This document shows, piece after piece, positions 36,401 to 42,696 of a stretch of DNA of 64,000 bases (positions are counted from its first letter, which is position 1; the number at the start of each line of letters is the position of its first letter). Source of the stretch: Halichoerus grypus (lineage: Eukaryota; Chordata; Mammalia; Carnivora; Phocidae); assembly GCF_964656455.1 (NCBI RefSeq), contig NW_027555041.1:25102-89101 (forward strand), in the 5' to 3' direction. The notes below the pieces were generated by a model, which was given only the letters and a program-made list of their open reading frames with translations, made no database searches and was not told where the DNA came from. A program made the position numbers and the translations under genes.

Positions 36401-39400
36401 ATTCTTTCCTGTTTTGTCAAAGATTAATTGACCATAAAATTGTGGGTTCATTTCTGGGTTTCTGTTCTGTTCCATGGATCTATATGCCTATTTCAGTGAG
36501 CATTTGCAGCCCAAATGCTCACTGATAGATGAATATATAAAGATGTGGTGTATGTATATACAGTGGAATATTATTCAGGCATAAAAAAGTACCATACTGT
36601 TTTGTTTTTTTTTTTTAAAGATTTATTCATTTATTTATTTGACAGAGAGAGACACAGCAAGAGAGGGAACACAAGCAGGGGGAGTGGGAGAGGGAGAAGC
36701 AGGCTTCCGGTGGAGCAGGGAGCCCAGTGCGGGGCTCGATCCCAGGACCCTGGGATCATGACCTGAGCTGAAGGCAGACGCTTAATGACTGAGCCACCTA
36801 GGCGCCGCCCATACTGTTTTGATTACTTCAGCTTTGTAATATAACTTGAAGTCTGGTTGTGTGATTTTTTTTTTTCCCATGTAACATTTGACAGAGCAAT
36901 GATTGGATAGGTCTGTGTTGGAGGTGTTTAGGCCCCACACAAGAGACAAACAGGAACAAAGATATTTAAGGGTGCTAGCAAAAAAAATGTTTATAAAGTA
37001 ATTCCACGTGGACCTGGAGCTCTTTAATGAAGGATGTAAAATCTGTGCTCAGCATCACTAATCATCAGGAAAATGCAAATCAAAACTACAAGGAAATAAT
37101 CACCTCATACCTGTCAGAATGGCTAAAATCTAAAACAAGAAACAATGGGTGTTGGCAAGGAATTGGGAAAAAGGAACCCTCTCACACACTGTTGGTGGGA
37201 ACACAAACTGGTGTAGACGCTGTGGAAAACAGTATGGAGGTTCCTCACAAAGTTAAAAATAGAACTGCCCTAGGATCCAGCACTACTGGGTATTTACCCC
37301 AAAAATATAAAAACACAAAGAGGGATATATGCACCCCTGTGTTTACTGCAGCATTATTTAGAATAGCCAAACTATGGAAGCAGCCCAAATGCTCACTGAT
37401 AGATGAATAAAGATGTGGTATATGTATATACGGTGGGATATTATTCAGCCATAAAAAAGGAATGAAATCTTGCCCTTTGCAATGACATGAATGGAGCTCA
37501 GAGTATAATGCTAAGTGAAATAAGTCAGAGAAAGATAAATACCATATGATCTCACTTGTGCGGAATTTAAGAAACTAAATAAACCAGCAAAGGGGAAAAA
37601 GAGAGGGAGAAATAAACCAAGAAACAGACCTTTACTATTTAAACTAAGAAACAGACCTTTAACTGTAGAGAACAAACTGATGGTTACCAGAGGGAAGGTG
37701 GGTGGCGGATGGGTGAAATAGGTGATGGGGATTAAAGAGTACACTTACCATGTTGATAAAATAAGATAAAAAGTAAAACGATTCCCTGTGGATGTAAAGC
37801 TCTGTAATGATGTAAAATCTAGACAAGGTCAACAAACTCCGAGCACAAGGAGAAGTTAAGGCATTAGAGATGGTAACAAGGTTGGACAGGAGGTATATTA
37901 GAAGTAAGGAAGCCAGAAAGCCAGAAGAAAAACTTAACTGTGGTTAAAGGTGGGGTGCTTTTGGAGTTCTAAAATTTACAGGTAGGTCATTTTTGAGTGA
38001 TGATACAGTTCAAATTAAAAAGTACATTGATGTAAGGATTTAGTATTTGAATACTACTATGTGCTATATGTGAGGGAAAATATCTTATATAACATTAAGT
38101 GGCTGAAATATAGTTGAAGGCCAAAGTCCTTGATTGTGAAGCTCACAGAACAGGCTAGGGAATTTTTAAGGTCCAGGATGATGAGTTTGAATAGAAAGAA
38201 CATGGTTAAAGTCATCAGTGAATATGGAGTAGTGGCCAAAAGTCATTATGGTGTAAGGAAGCATGGGAGAGAACTGTATAGAGGTGGTATGAACCTCAGA
38301 GGAGGAGGCATTTAGTACATTGCATTAGAATCAAAACATACATTATAATCACAACAAAAATCTTTTCTTTAAAAAAAAGTCACAGCCTGGAAATAGTCCA
38401 GAATGCTAAGAGAAAGTGGATACTGCCTCCTAGTTTTATGATGGAACAGTATGAGGCAATGAGTTAATATCCATTCAAAGAATTACAGACAGAACAGTGT
38501 CCTAGGACTGCCACCCACGGTTGTGCATTTTGCAAATAGACTGAAATCTAGTGTATGGTTTATTTGCTTAACTGGATGATAGAGCTTTGTTTTCCCAGAT
38601 GAAGGGGTGCCATAAAAATTCTAGCTCTAGCCAAGGGCATCATGGGACTTGCTTCTACATCAAGGGTGTGTCTTTTTCTCATTTCACATAGTTACCAGTT
38701 ACATATTCCATTGAGGCTTTGGCGGTCACCTCGATGTGAAGGCAGAGTTCAGTTAAGACTGATAGATTGAGGGAATTCTTTAAGTAGATAGTGTATTAGG
38801 GTCTAATGACGTGGCATTAAATTCAGAAAAGACACAGTATAAGGGGAGATCACTATTGGATATATAAGTAAGGAGAGAAGGCAGAAAAGAGGAGAAGAGA
38901 GGATAAAAAAGGCCAGTTTATGTCTTAATTGTAGAACATTGGGGTGCCTGGGTGACACAGTCGGTTAAGCATCTGCTTTTGGCTCAGGTCATGATCCCAG
39001 GGTCCTAGGATCGAGCCCCACATCGGGCTCCCTGCTCAGCAGGAAGCCTGCTTCTTCCTCTCCCTCTGCCTGCTACTCCACCTGCTTGTGCTCTTTCTGT
39101 GTCAGATAAATAAATATTTTAAAAATTGTAGAATATTAATAGAATAATATTAGGGTTTTTTTTTTTTTAAGATTTTTTATTTATTTATTTAACAGAGAGA
39201 GACACAGTGAGAGAGGGAACACAAGCAGGGGGAGTGGGAGAGGGAGAAGCAAGCTTCCTGCAGAGCAGGGAGCCCGATGCGGGGCTCGATCCCACGACCC
39301 TGGGATCATGACCTGAGCCGAAGGCAAGACGCTTAACGACTGAGCCACCCAGGCGCCCCTCATATTAGATTATTTTAAAAACCAGCCTTGGCCCATGGTA

Positions 39401-39750
39401 TCTTAACATTTGACATAATAAAAAACCTAATCAAGCATTAAAATTCTTTTATGTATATTTTTTGTGTTATGTGCAATTAAAAATGTTGAGTTAATGTATT
39501 ATTATTTATAAATCAATAAGATTATGTTAAATTGTGTCCTTGTAGTTTTGCTTGAAGTATGTTATTTCTTGACTTTGACATTTCAGGAAAAAAATAAAAA
39601 TAGTGATAAAGGAATTGAACCAGAAACACAGAAAGAAAAAAATATCCAAGACCAAAATTCATCAGGTCCAAATGAAGAAAAATCCAAAGCTCATAAAAAG
39701 TCAAACCCATATGGGGAATGGCAAGAAATTAAACAGCAAGTTGAGTCTCA
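17902..39750 (+). CDS. WBP4: WBP4 / FBP21, WW domain-binding protein 4 (3' partial, 9 exons)
   Basis: Spliceosomal protein of the nucleus that joins the spliceosome before activation and binds proline-rich splicing factors through its WW domains. Coding parts: 17902-17903, 18898-18970, 21085-21147, 21237-21360, 25117-25284, 29684-29730, 30196-30271, 32558-32751 and 39587-39750, all with GT-AG introns and a continuous frame. The product begins [16 protein letters not shown]. Residues 12-37 form a U1/matrin-type zinc finger (C13, C16, H30, H36). Residues about 47-87 are charged and helical; a lysine run follows at 113-118. WW1 spans about 123-153 (W125, YYY 136-138, W147, P150) and WW2 about 164-194 (W166, YYY 177-179, W188, P191). 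A serine/acidic region and a Lys/Glu-rich tail follow. At 303 residues plus a split codon, it lacks about 70 residues of the 376 I recall for human; that last exon lies beyond the window. Identification rests on near-identity to the remembered human protein. Confidence 0.97.
18331..18890. other. WBP4 intron 1, part outside the CpG island
   Basis: The whole intron is 994 bp (17904-18897). This part is A/T-rich, with a near-palindromic A9/T8 stretch around 18651-18668 and no repeat or RNA gene that I recognise. Confidence 0.5.
18898..18970 (+). CDS. WBP4: WBP4 exon 2
   Basis: Acceptor TTTTTCAG, donor GTATGA. Encodes the last base of Met1 and residues 2-25, including the first zinc-binding pair C13 and C16 of the U1-type zinc finger. 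Ends in phase 0. Confidence 0.95.
18971..21084. other. WBP4 intron 2
   Basis: A/T-rich. About 20230-20830 resembles the reversed 3' part of a very old L1 ('cctccattggagttgtacat', 'accattaccacagtgtat'). The rest is unassigned; no RNA gene seen. Confidence 0.5.
21085..21147 (+). CDS. WBP4: WBP4 exon 3
   Basis: Acceptor TTTTCAAG, donor GTAATT; 21 codons (residues 26-46) with the zinc-finger histidines H30 and H36. Only 89 bp of intron separate it from exon 4. Confidence 0.95.
21237..21360 (+). CDS. WBP4: WBP4 exon 4
   Basis: Acceptor CACATAG, donor GTAAAA. Encodes residues 47-87 and the first base of codon 88. Rich in Lys, Glu and Ala without proline, so probably one long helix after the zinc finger. 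Confidence 0.95.
22010..22640 (-). mobile_element. Old L1 3' fragment, antisense, with internal 91-bp insert
   Basis: Reversed L1 text ('catccatgttgttgcaaatgg', 'ttgctgggtcatacggtag') in WBP4 intron 4. It is interrupted at 22480-22570 by a segment copied from 2.4 kb downstream, then resumes 'tttacatacaccagcag'. Confidence 0.75.
22480..22570 (+). repeat. Duplicated segment, copy of 24868-24957
   Basis: Begins TTTTGGTACCAATTG and ends GGATATTTGT. It differs from the donor by about five changes in 90 bases. The 7-bp sequence CAGTTTA flanks it on both sides (22473-22479 and 22571-22577), as a target duplication would. Confidence 0.75.
23267..23470 (-). mobile_element. Can-SINE, minus strand
   Basis: Full element with T-tail and 'gagccacccaggtgcccc' head; flanks 'aggattttt' on both sides. 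Confidence 0.92.
23560..24398 (-). mobile_element. Very old L1 sequence, antisense, with a MIR inside
   Basis: Degraded reversed L1 3' text ('aacatttaggttgcttag', 'gcttcagtgaaccccc', 'ttgcagaatcaaagtg'). The stretch 23650-23735 reads like a sense MIR ('gtggttaggagcacagac', 'ccacttgctagctatac'). Confidence 0.5.
24417..24636 (-). mobile_element. Can-SINE with very long poly-T, minus strand
   Basis: Perfect 18-bp target duplication, 'taaatgatttctttttct', on both sides. About 34-36 uninterrupted T residues at its left end suggest a young insertion. Confidence 0.95.
24673..24777 (+). mobile_element. Carnivore L1 3' end, sense, 5'-truncated
   Basis: 'gcactgggtgttatacacaa' to 'aataaaaaaaa' is the end of the carnivore L1 3' UTR. 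The 15-bp duplication 'aagcaccaggagtct' / 'aagcaccaggaatct' shows a short retroposed copy of about 105 bp. Confidence 0.88.
24797..25070 (-). mobile_element. Very old L1 ORF2 segment, antisense, next to exon 5
   Basis: 'ctctttgttctgtttcattc', 'ataattctagatatttgtgc' and 'aatttgtcaagttcccaaaa' match reversed old L1 ORF2. It ends fewer than 50 bases before the exon 5 acceptor, and it contains the donor of the 22480 copy. Confidence 0.6.
25117..25284 (+). CDS. WBP4: WBP4 exon 5 (basic tract and start of WW1)
   Basis: Acceptor TTTTTCTCTAG, donor GTAGGT. Residues 88-143 and part of 144: a Ser/Pro/Thr-rich stretch, a lysine run 113-118, then WW1 from G123 with W125 and Y136-Y138. The lysine run is about three residues shorter than in the human protein I remember. 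The second Trp of WW1 lies in exon 6, so an intron cuts the domain. Confidence 0.95.
25491..25701 (+). mobile_element. Can-SINE
   Basis: Target duplication 'aagaatgggttcctta' / 'aagaataggttcctta'. The tail ends in a T-run instead of an A-run ('aaaattttttttttttt'). Confidence 0.92.
25773..25960 (+). mobile_element. Can-SINE, young-looking
   Basis: Perfect 14-bp target duplication 'aaaagtatgaacta' and an intact A-tail. Confidence 0.95.
25975..27290. other. WBP4 intron 5, single-copy or very old sequence
   Basis: No exon. 'cctagcaccaaacacagtgcctggcat' near 26510 resembles the 3' end of L2. The rest ('ggctggaaaaatagattgggg' and neighbours) looks like a degraded old repeat that I cannot name. 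Confidence 0.4.
27297..27735 (+). mobile_element. Can-SINE, split by a second SINE
   Basis: Sense element from 'ggggcacctgggtggctcag' to 'aataaataagtaaataaaat', interrupted between its CT-rich body and its tail. Outer flanks 'ttattaat' / 'ctattaat' agree with one original insertion. Confidence 0.9.
27486..27683 (-). mobile_element. Can-SINE nested in another Can-SINE
   Basis: Reverse element inside the preceding sense SINE; 'ttcctccctttttct' / 'ttcctccctctttct' at its edges is the target duplication, taken from the host SINE body. Confidence 0.9.
27829..28907. mobile_element. MER2/Tigger-type DNA transposon, split by L1
   Basis: Left end 'cagcaaaacccttgaacaac' and right end 'gtgttgttcaagggtcagctg' are inverted terminal repeats of a pogo-like, non-autonomous element. 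Its body 'gactccccaaaaacttagct' and 'tagcctactgttgactgg' matches the MER2 consensus as I remember it. No transposase is encoded. Confidence 0.82.
27912..28615 (-). mobile_element. L1 3' fragment, antisense, inside MER2
   Basis: Reversed L1 3' UTR and ORF2 end, inserted with target duplication 'tataactttt' (27902-27911 and 28616-28625). Contains a (GT)n microsatellite at about 28354-28393. 5'-truncated and non-coding. Confidence 0.88.
29024..29140 (+). mobile_element. Can-SINE, short form (first of a pair)
   Basis: Head 'gggcacctggttggctcatc' and 'tgtagagattac' body. Flanked by 'acttatcaagcctg' and 'acttttcaagcctg'. Confidence 0.88.
29159..29383 (+). mobile_element. Can-SINE (second of a pair at the same target)
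   Basis: Full sense element whose left target copy 'acttttcaagcctg' is the right copy of the preceding SINE; its right copy reads 'acttcaagcctg'. Confidence 0.9.
29684..29730 (+). CDS. WBP4: WBP4 exon 6 (end of WW1)
   Basis: Acceptor TTGCTTTAAG, donor GTAACT; 47 bp. Completes residue 144 and encodes 145-159, with the second WW1 tryptophan W147 and the conserved P150. The acceptor has a weak polypyrimidine tract. Confidence 0.95.
30196..30271 (+). CDS. WBP4: WBP4 exon 7 (start of WW2)
   Basis: Acceptor CCCATTAG, donor GTAAGT. Residues 160-184 plus one base: the first half of WW2 with W166 and Y177-Y179. The intron interrupts WW2 in the same place and phase as in WW1, a sign that the two domains arose by exon duplication. 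Confidence 0.95.
30272..31303. other. WBP4 intron 7, left part
   Basis: A/T-rich. The stretch 31045-31220 reads like a sense MIR ('agtcactaaacctgtagc', 'cccagaacaatacatagtagg'). A T-run of about 24 follows near 31274. No exon seen. Confidence 0.5.
31313..31624 (-). mobile_element. Can-SINE (short form), split by a second SINE
   Basis: Reverse element whose outer target duplication 'tggaaagcac' lies on both sides. Its T-rich tail is separated from its body by a complete sense SINE. Confidence 0.9.
31336..31520 (+). mobile_element. Can-SINE nested in a Can-SINE
   Basis: Sense element with target duplication 'aagattttattttt' taken from the tail of the host SINE. Confidence 0.92.
31829..32034 (+). 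mobile_element. Can-SINE
   Basis: Target duplication 'gaaatgctatcat' / 'gaaatgctgtcat'; the tail has grown GAAA units. Confidence 0.93.
32050..32557. other. WBP4 intron 7, right part
   Basis: Single-copy-looking sequence leading to the exon 8 acceptor; no feature recognised. Confidence 0.4.
32558..32751 (+). CDS. WBP4: WBP4 exon 8 (end of WW2 and acidic region)
   Basis: Acceptor TGTTGAATAG, donor GTAGGT. Completes residue 185 and encodes 186-249: second WW2 tryptophan W188 and P191, then a serine/aspartate/glutamate-rich region, ending in a basic KPKIKFK stretch. The acceptor lacks a clear polypyrimidine tract, but the frame and protein match are unambiguous. Confidence 0.95.
32752..33324. 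other. WBP4 intron 8, left part
   Basis: No exon or RNA gene. A stretch near 33060-33200 resembles a degraded old repeat of unknown family. Confidence 0.4.
33325..33412 (+). mobile_element. Carnivore L1 3' end, sense
   Basis: 'ttgtacatctgaaactaata' and 'tgttaattaactggaatatg' with an A-rich end is the L1 3' UTR terminus, about 90 bp. Confidence 0.8.
33413..33605 (+). mobile_element. Can-SINE attached to an L1 tail
   Basis: Full sense element starting directly at the A-rich tail of the L1 3' fragment. Confidence 0.92.
33606..34405. other. WBP4 intron 8, unassigned
   Basis: No exon, RNA gene or repeat that I can name. Confidence 0.4.
34424..34578 (-). mobile_element. Can-SINE, short form, minus strand
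   Basis: Target duplication 'ctcacagtgtttatat' / 'ctcacaatgtttatat'. The body lacks the CT-rich segment. Confidence 0.87.
34783..34984 (+). mobile_element. Can-SINE
   Basis: Target duplication 'atggagtcatact' on both sides; complete head, body and tail. Confidence 0.93.
35002..35258. other. WBP4 intron 8, unassigned
   Basis: A/T-rich stretch between a SINE and an L1; nothing recognised. Confidence 0.4.
36494..36524. repeat. Perfect 13-bp inverted repeat, 5-base loop
   Basis: CAGTGAGCATTTG, loop CAGCC, then CAAATGCTCACTG. The right arm continues into sense-oriented L1 sequence within an antisense L1. Confidence 0.9.
36605..36808 (-). mobile_element. Can-SINE inside L1, minus strand
   Basis: Perfect target duplication 'ccatactgttttg' on both sides; inserted after the L1. 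Confidence 0.93.
36995..37820. repeat. Imperfect ~50-bp direct repeats flanking an L1 piece
   Basis: The left copy (36995-37044) and right copy (37770-37820) share 'agctct', 'taatg' and 'atgtaaaatct' in order with a few indels. Confidence 0.6.
37053..37755 (+). mobile_element. L1 internal fragment, sense, lacking both ends
   Basis: 'cactaatcatcaggaaaatg' through 'aaaatagaactgccctagg' to 'gaaataagtcagagaaagat' is the ORF2 C-terminus and the start of the 3' UTR. It stops before the usual 3' end and has no A-tail. Confidence 0.82.
37821..38926. other. WBP4 intron 8, unassigned
   Basis: No exon, RNA gene or named repeat. Confidence 0.4.
38941..39123 (+). mobile_element. Can-SINE
   Basis: Target duplication 'aattgtagaacatt' / 'aattgtagaatatt'. 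Confidence 0.93.
39156..39359 (-). mobile_element. Can-SINE, minus strand
   Basis: T-run start and 'gagccacccaggcgcccc' end; flanks 'atattag' on both sides. Confidence 0.92.
39587..39750 (+). CDS. WBP4: WBP4 exon 9 (last coding exon in the window)
   Basis: Acceptor ACATTTCAG, donor GTAAGT. Encodes residues 250-303 and two bases (CA) of codon 304. Lys/Glu/Asn-rich, ending in the conserved [16 protein letters not shown]. The next exon must begin with the third base of this codon in frame; I found no matching sequence before the right edge. Confidence 0.95.
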
Positions 39751-39984
39751 GTAAGTACCTGAAACTTAATCCCACTGTTACTACAAATTGTATTTTCTGT
39801 CTCAGTACTTCCATACATTACAGTAACTAATTGCAAGGATAAGGTGCTCATTAAAGGTGTGGTTCATTTTTTTTATTCCTAGAGTATTTTTAAGTATTTG
39901 AAACTGTAAACTAGTGGTCATTTTAAAAAGTAAGTTAATGAGGTTTTTTTTTTTTTTTTTTGTAGGAGAGATGCTATTTATTTA

Positions 39985-40085
39985 TTTTAATTCCAGTATA
40001 GTTAACATAGTGTTATATTTGTTTCAGGTGTATGATAAAGTGATTCAGCGATTCTGTACATTACTTAGTGCAACCAACCTCTAAT
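39985..40085 (-). mobile_element. L1 3' UTR fragment, antisense
   Basis: 'attttaattccagtatagtt' and 'tgtttcaggtgtatgataaa' are the reversed L1 3' UTR; about 100 bp, preceded by a T-run. Confidence 0.75.
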
Positions 40086-40325
40086 GATCTTTTTAATTCT
40101 TACCCAAATATAACATTTCTTTTGACCACACATTCACACACTAACACACCATGTACACATGGGCATTCTCACACTCACCATCATTCTGTTGGACAAACAG
40201 GTATCTGCATATTCAATAAAGGCTTCATAGGATATGTCTAAAGACAAGAAAAAATGCTTTTATTTTGTTACTATCTTAAAAGTGGTTTATGACACTTCAC
40301 CGAAGTTTTAAAGCCAATATTCAAG

Positions 40326-40520
40326 GGTGTCTGGTAAGGTGTCTGCCTTCAGGTCAGGTCATGATCCCAGGGTCCTGGGATCAAGCCCCATCCGCGCGTT
40401 GGGCTCCCTGCTTAGCAGGGAATCTGCTTCTCGTCTCCCTCTGCCCCTCCTCCCGCTCCTGCCATCTCTCTCTCTCTCTCTCATAAATAAATAGAATATT
40501 TTAAAAAATAAATAAAATAA
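40326..40520 (+). mobile_element. Can-SINE with deleted head
   Basis: The tRNA-like head is partly lost ('gtgtctggtaaggtgtctgc'). Target duplication 'aaagccaatattcaag' / 'aaagccagtattgaag'. Confidence 0.88.
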
Positions 40521-40891
40521 AGCCAGTATTGAAGAAACAGAACAGTTTTATCAATTAAACAAGATCATGGTAGGGATGTTACCTGATTTAAATTATTAGC
40601 TTATATGTTTAAATTAGTTATTGTCTTGGGAGCATTTACACAATAAAAGGAAGAAGTCACCCCCAGCTCCACAAATTAGTGTTTCTTAAATGTTTAAGTA
40701 AATCTTCAGGTGGAAAAAAAAAGTACATGAGTTAGCAGTTTTTCTCCAAAAACATTAATGCTTCGAATTGGTAATGTAAGATGACTACTCTGTGGATACT
40801 TTTATAGTGAAATTATTTATTATTGAAACTGTACTTTTCAAGATCATATTTTTTCATAAGATAGAATAATGCAGGTTTTGGCCAGCTTTAT
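40521..40891. other. WBP4 intron 9, unassigned
   Basis: A/T-rich single-copy-looking sequence; no feature recognised. Confidence 0.4.
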
Positions 40892-41579
40892 ACTGACAGT
40901 CCCCAACTCATAATGGTTTGACTTGGGATTTTTTTATTTTAAGATGGTGCAAAAGAGATATGTATTCAGTAGAAACTGTACTTCAAATTTTGAATTATTT
41001 TTTTTTGGCTTTTTTTTTTTTAAGATTTTATTTATTTATTTGAGAGAGAGAATGAGATAGAGCATGAGGCGGGGAGGGTCAGAGGGAGAAGCAGACTCCC
41101 TACTGAGCAGGGAGCCCGATGCGGGACTCGATCCCAGGACTCCAGGTTCATGACCTGAGCCGAAGGCAGTCGCTTAACCAACTGAGCCACCCAGGCGCCC
41201 TCAAATTTTGAATTTTTATCTCTTTTCACCCTGCCTAGCAATACACTGCTGTACAATTCTCTCTCATACACTCCCAGGCAGCCATGTGACCATGTGAGTA
41301 AACAGCTAGTATACTTCAAACCATTCTGTTTGTCACTGTCGGTATAGTAGTCAACAAATTACATGTATTCAATATTTTATATAAAATAGGCTTTGTGTTA
41401 GATGATTTTGCCCAACTTAGCCTAATATACATGTTCTCAGCTTATTTAAGGTAGGCTAGGCTAAGCTATGATGTTAAGTAGGTTAGGTGTACTAAATGCA
41501 TTTTCAACTTACTGATACTTTCAATTTACAGTGGGTTTATTGGGACATAACCCCATCATAAGTGAGGGAAGATCTGTAT
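40892..41579. mobile_element. Tigger-like (pogo) non-autonomous DNA transposon
   Basis: Left end 'agtccccaactcataatgg' and right end 'aaccccatcataagtgaggg' are diverged inverted terminal repeats. Inner text 'tgatgttaagtaggttaggtg' and 'ttttgcccaacttagcctaat' is typical of these elements. Split by a SINE; no transposase. Confidence 0.72.
40997..41200 (-). mobile_element. Can-SINE inside the Tigger-like element
   Basis: Target duplication 'tcaaattttgaatt' on both sides. Confidence 0.93.
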
Positions 41580-42135
41580 GCTGTTCTAATAATTAATTCT
41601 CCAGGGATAACATACCATAGTATAGATTAAAACTGCTGTCAGAATGTTACCATTATTATGATAGGTTAGGTTGTATTTGTTACTTAACATAATACTAGAA
41701 AAAATGCATTTTAATGCAGCATACTGCCAGGCACCATGATAAGCCATGCTGACTATGTGTACTGAAATTGCAGAAATAATAGGCTGCATTACTTCAGCCC
41801 CTAAGTGACTTTTTTAAGTGACTTACAGTAGGAAGATGGCCTTACTAGACCAACATCTCCTATACTTAAAGCTAAGATTCCATAAAATTCAGGTATTTTG
41901 TTTCCCATGTGATAAATACACTGTAAAACCATTCTTGTTAAATTTTAACCGAGTCAGCCAGTTTTACATGTGATGGATTATGATGTCTGACTTCCTAAGT
42001 AGATAAAACCTAATTTTTAAGAGGTTCCCCCCTAAAAATAACCAATATATTTTTATTATAAAAAATTTTTGGAATTGAAGAAAAGCATAAGAATAACTCG
42101 GTTACTAAGAGATAGTAACATTTTTAATAAATAAT
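41580..42135. other. WBP4 intron 9, unassigned
   Basis: A/T-rich; no exon or named repeat recognised. Confidence 0.4.
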
Positions 42136-42148
42136 AAAAAATAGTAAC

Positions 42149-42342
42149 TTTTTTTTTTTTAAGATTTTATTTATTTGACAGAGAGACACAGCGAGAGAGG
42201 GAACACAAGCAGGGGGAGTGGGAGAGGGAGAAGCAGGCTTCCCGCGGAGCAGGGAGCCCGATGCGGGGCTCAATCCCAGGACCCTGGGATCATGACCTGA
42301 GCTGAAGGCAGGTGTGTAATGACTGAGCCACCCAGGCGCCCC
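42149..42342 (-). mobile_element. Can-SINE, minus strand
   Basis: Target duplication 'aaaaatagtaac' on both sides. Confidence 0.94.
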
Positions 42343-42696
42343 AAAAATAGTAACATTTTTAAGTATTTTCCCTAGTTTTTATCTTTTTCCCTATTTAGCA
42401 TTATATATTTTTTTAATTTAATTTATTTTATTATGTTACATTCGTCACCATACAGTAGATCATTATTTTTGATGTAGTGTTCCATGATTCATTGTTTTCA
42501 TGTAACACCCAGTGCTCCATGCAGTACATGCCCTCCTTAATACCCATCACCTGGCTAACCCATCCACCTGCACCCCTCCCCTCTAAAACCCTCAGTTTGT
42601 TTCCCGGAGTCCATAGTCTCTCATGGTTCATCTCCCCCTCCGATTTCCCCCTCTTCATTTTTCCCTTCCTTCTCCTAATGTCCTCCATGCTATTCC

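Larger units (their letters stand above)
35278..36855 (-). mobile_element. 5'-truncated carnivore L1, antisense
   Basis: Reversed 3' UTR and ORF2 C-terminal part. Target duplication 'ggttgtgtgattttttt' lies at 35259 and 36856. The frame is broken repeatedly; translated pieces such as '[19 protein letters not shown]' show L1 ORF2 ancestry. It holds a local duplication near 35770-35850, a fold-back insert near 36494-36590 and a younger SINE. Confidence 0.88.

Noticed and set aside
36494..36524. 13-bp inverted repeat as a microRNA hairpin
   Set aside because: The stem is too short for a pri-miRNA and it is explained by L1 sequence folding back on itself.
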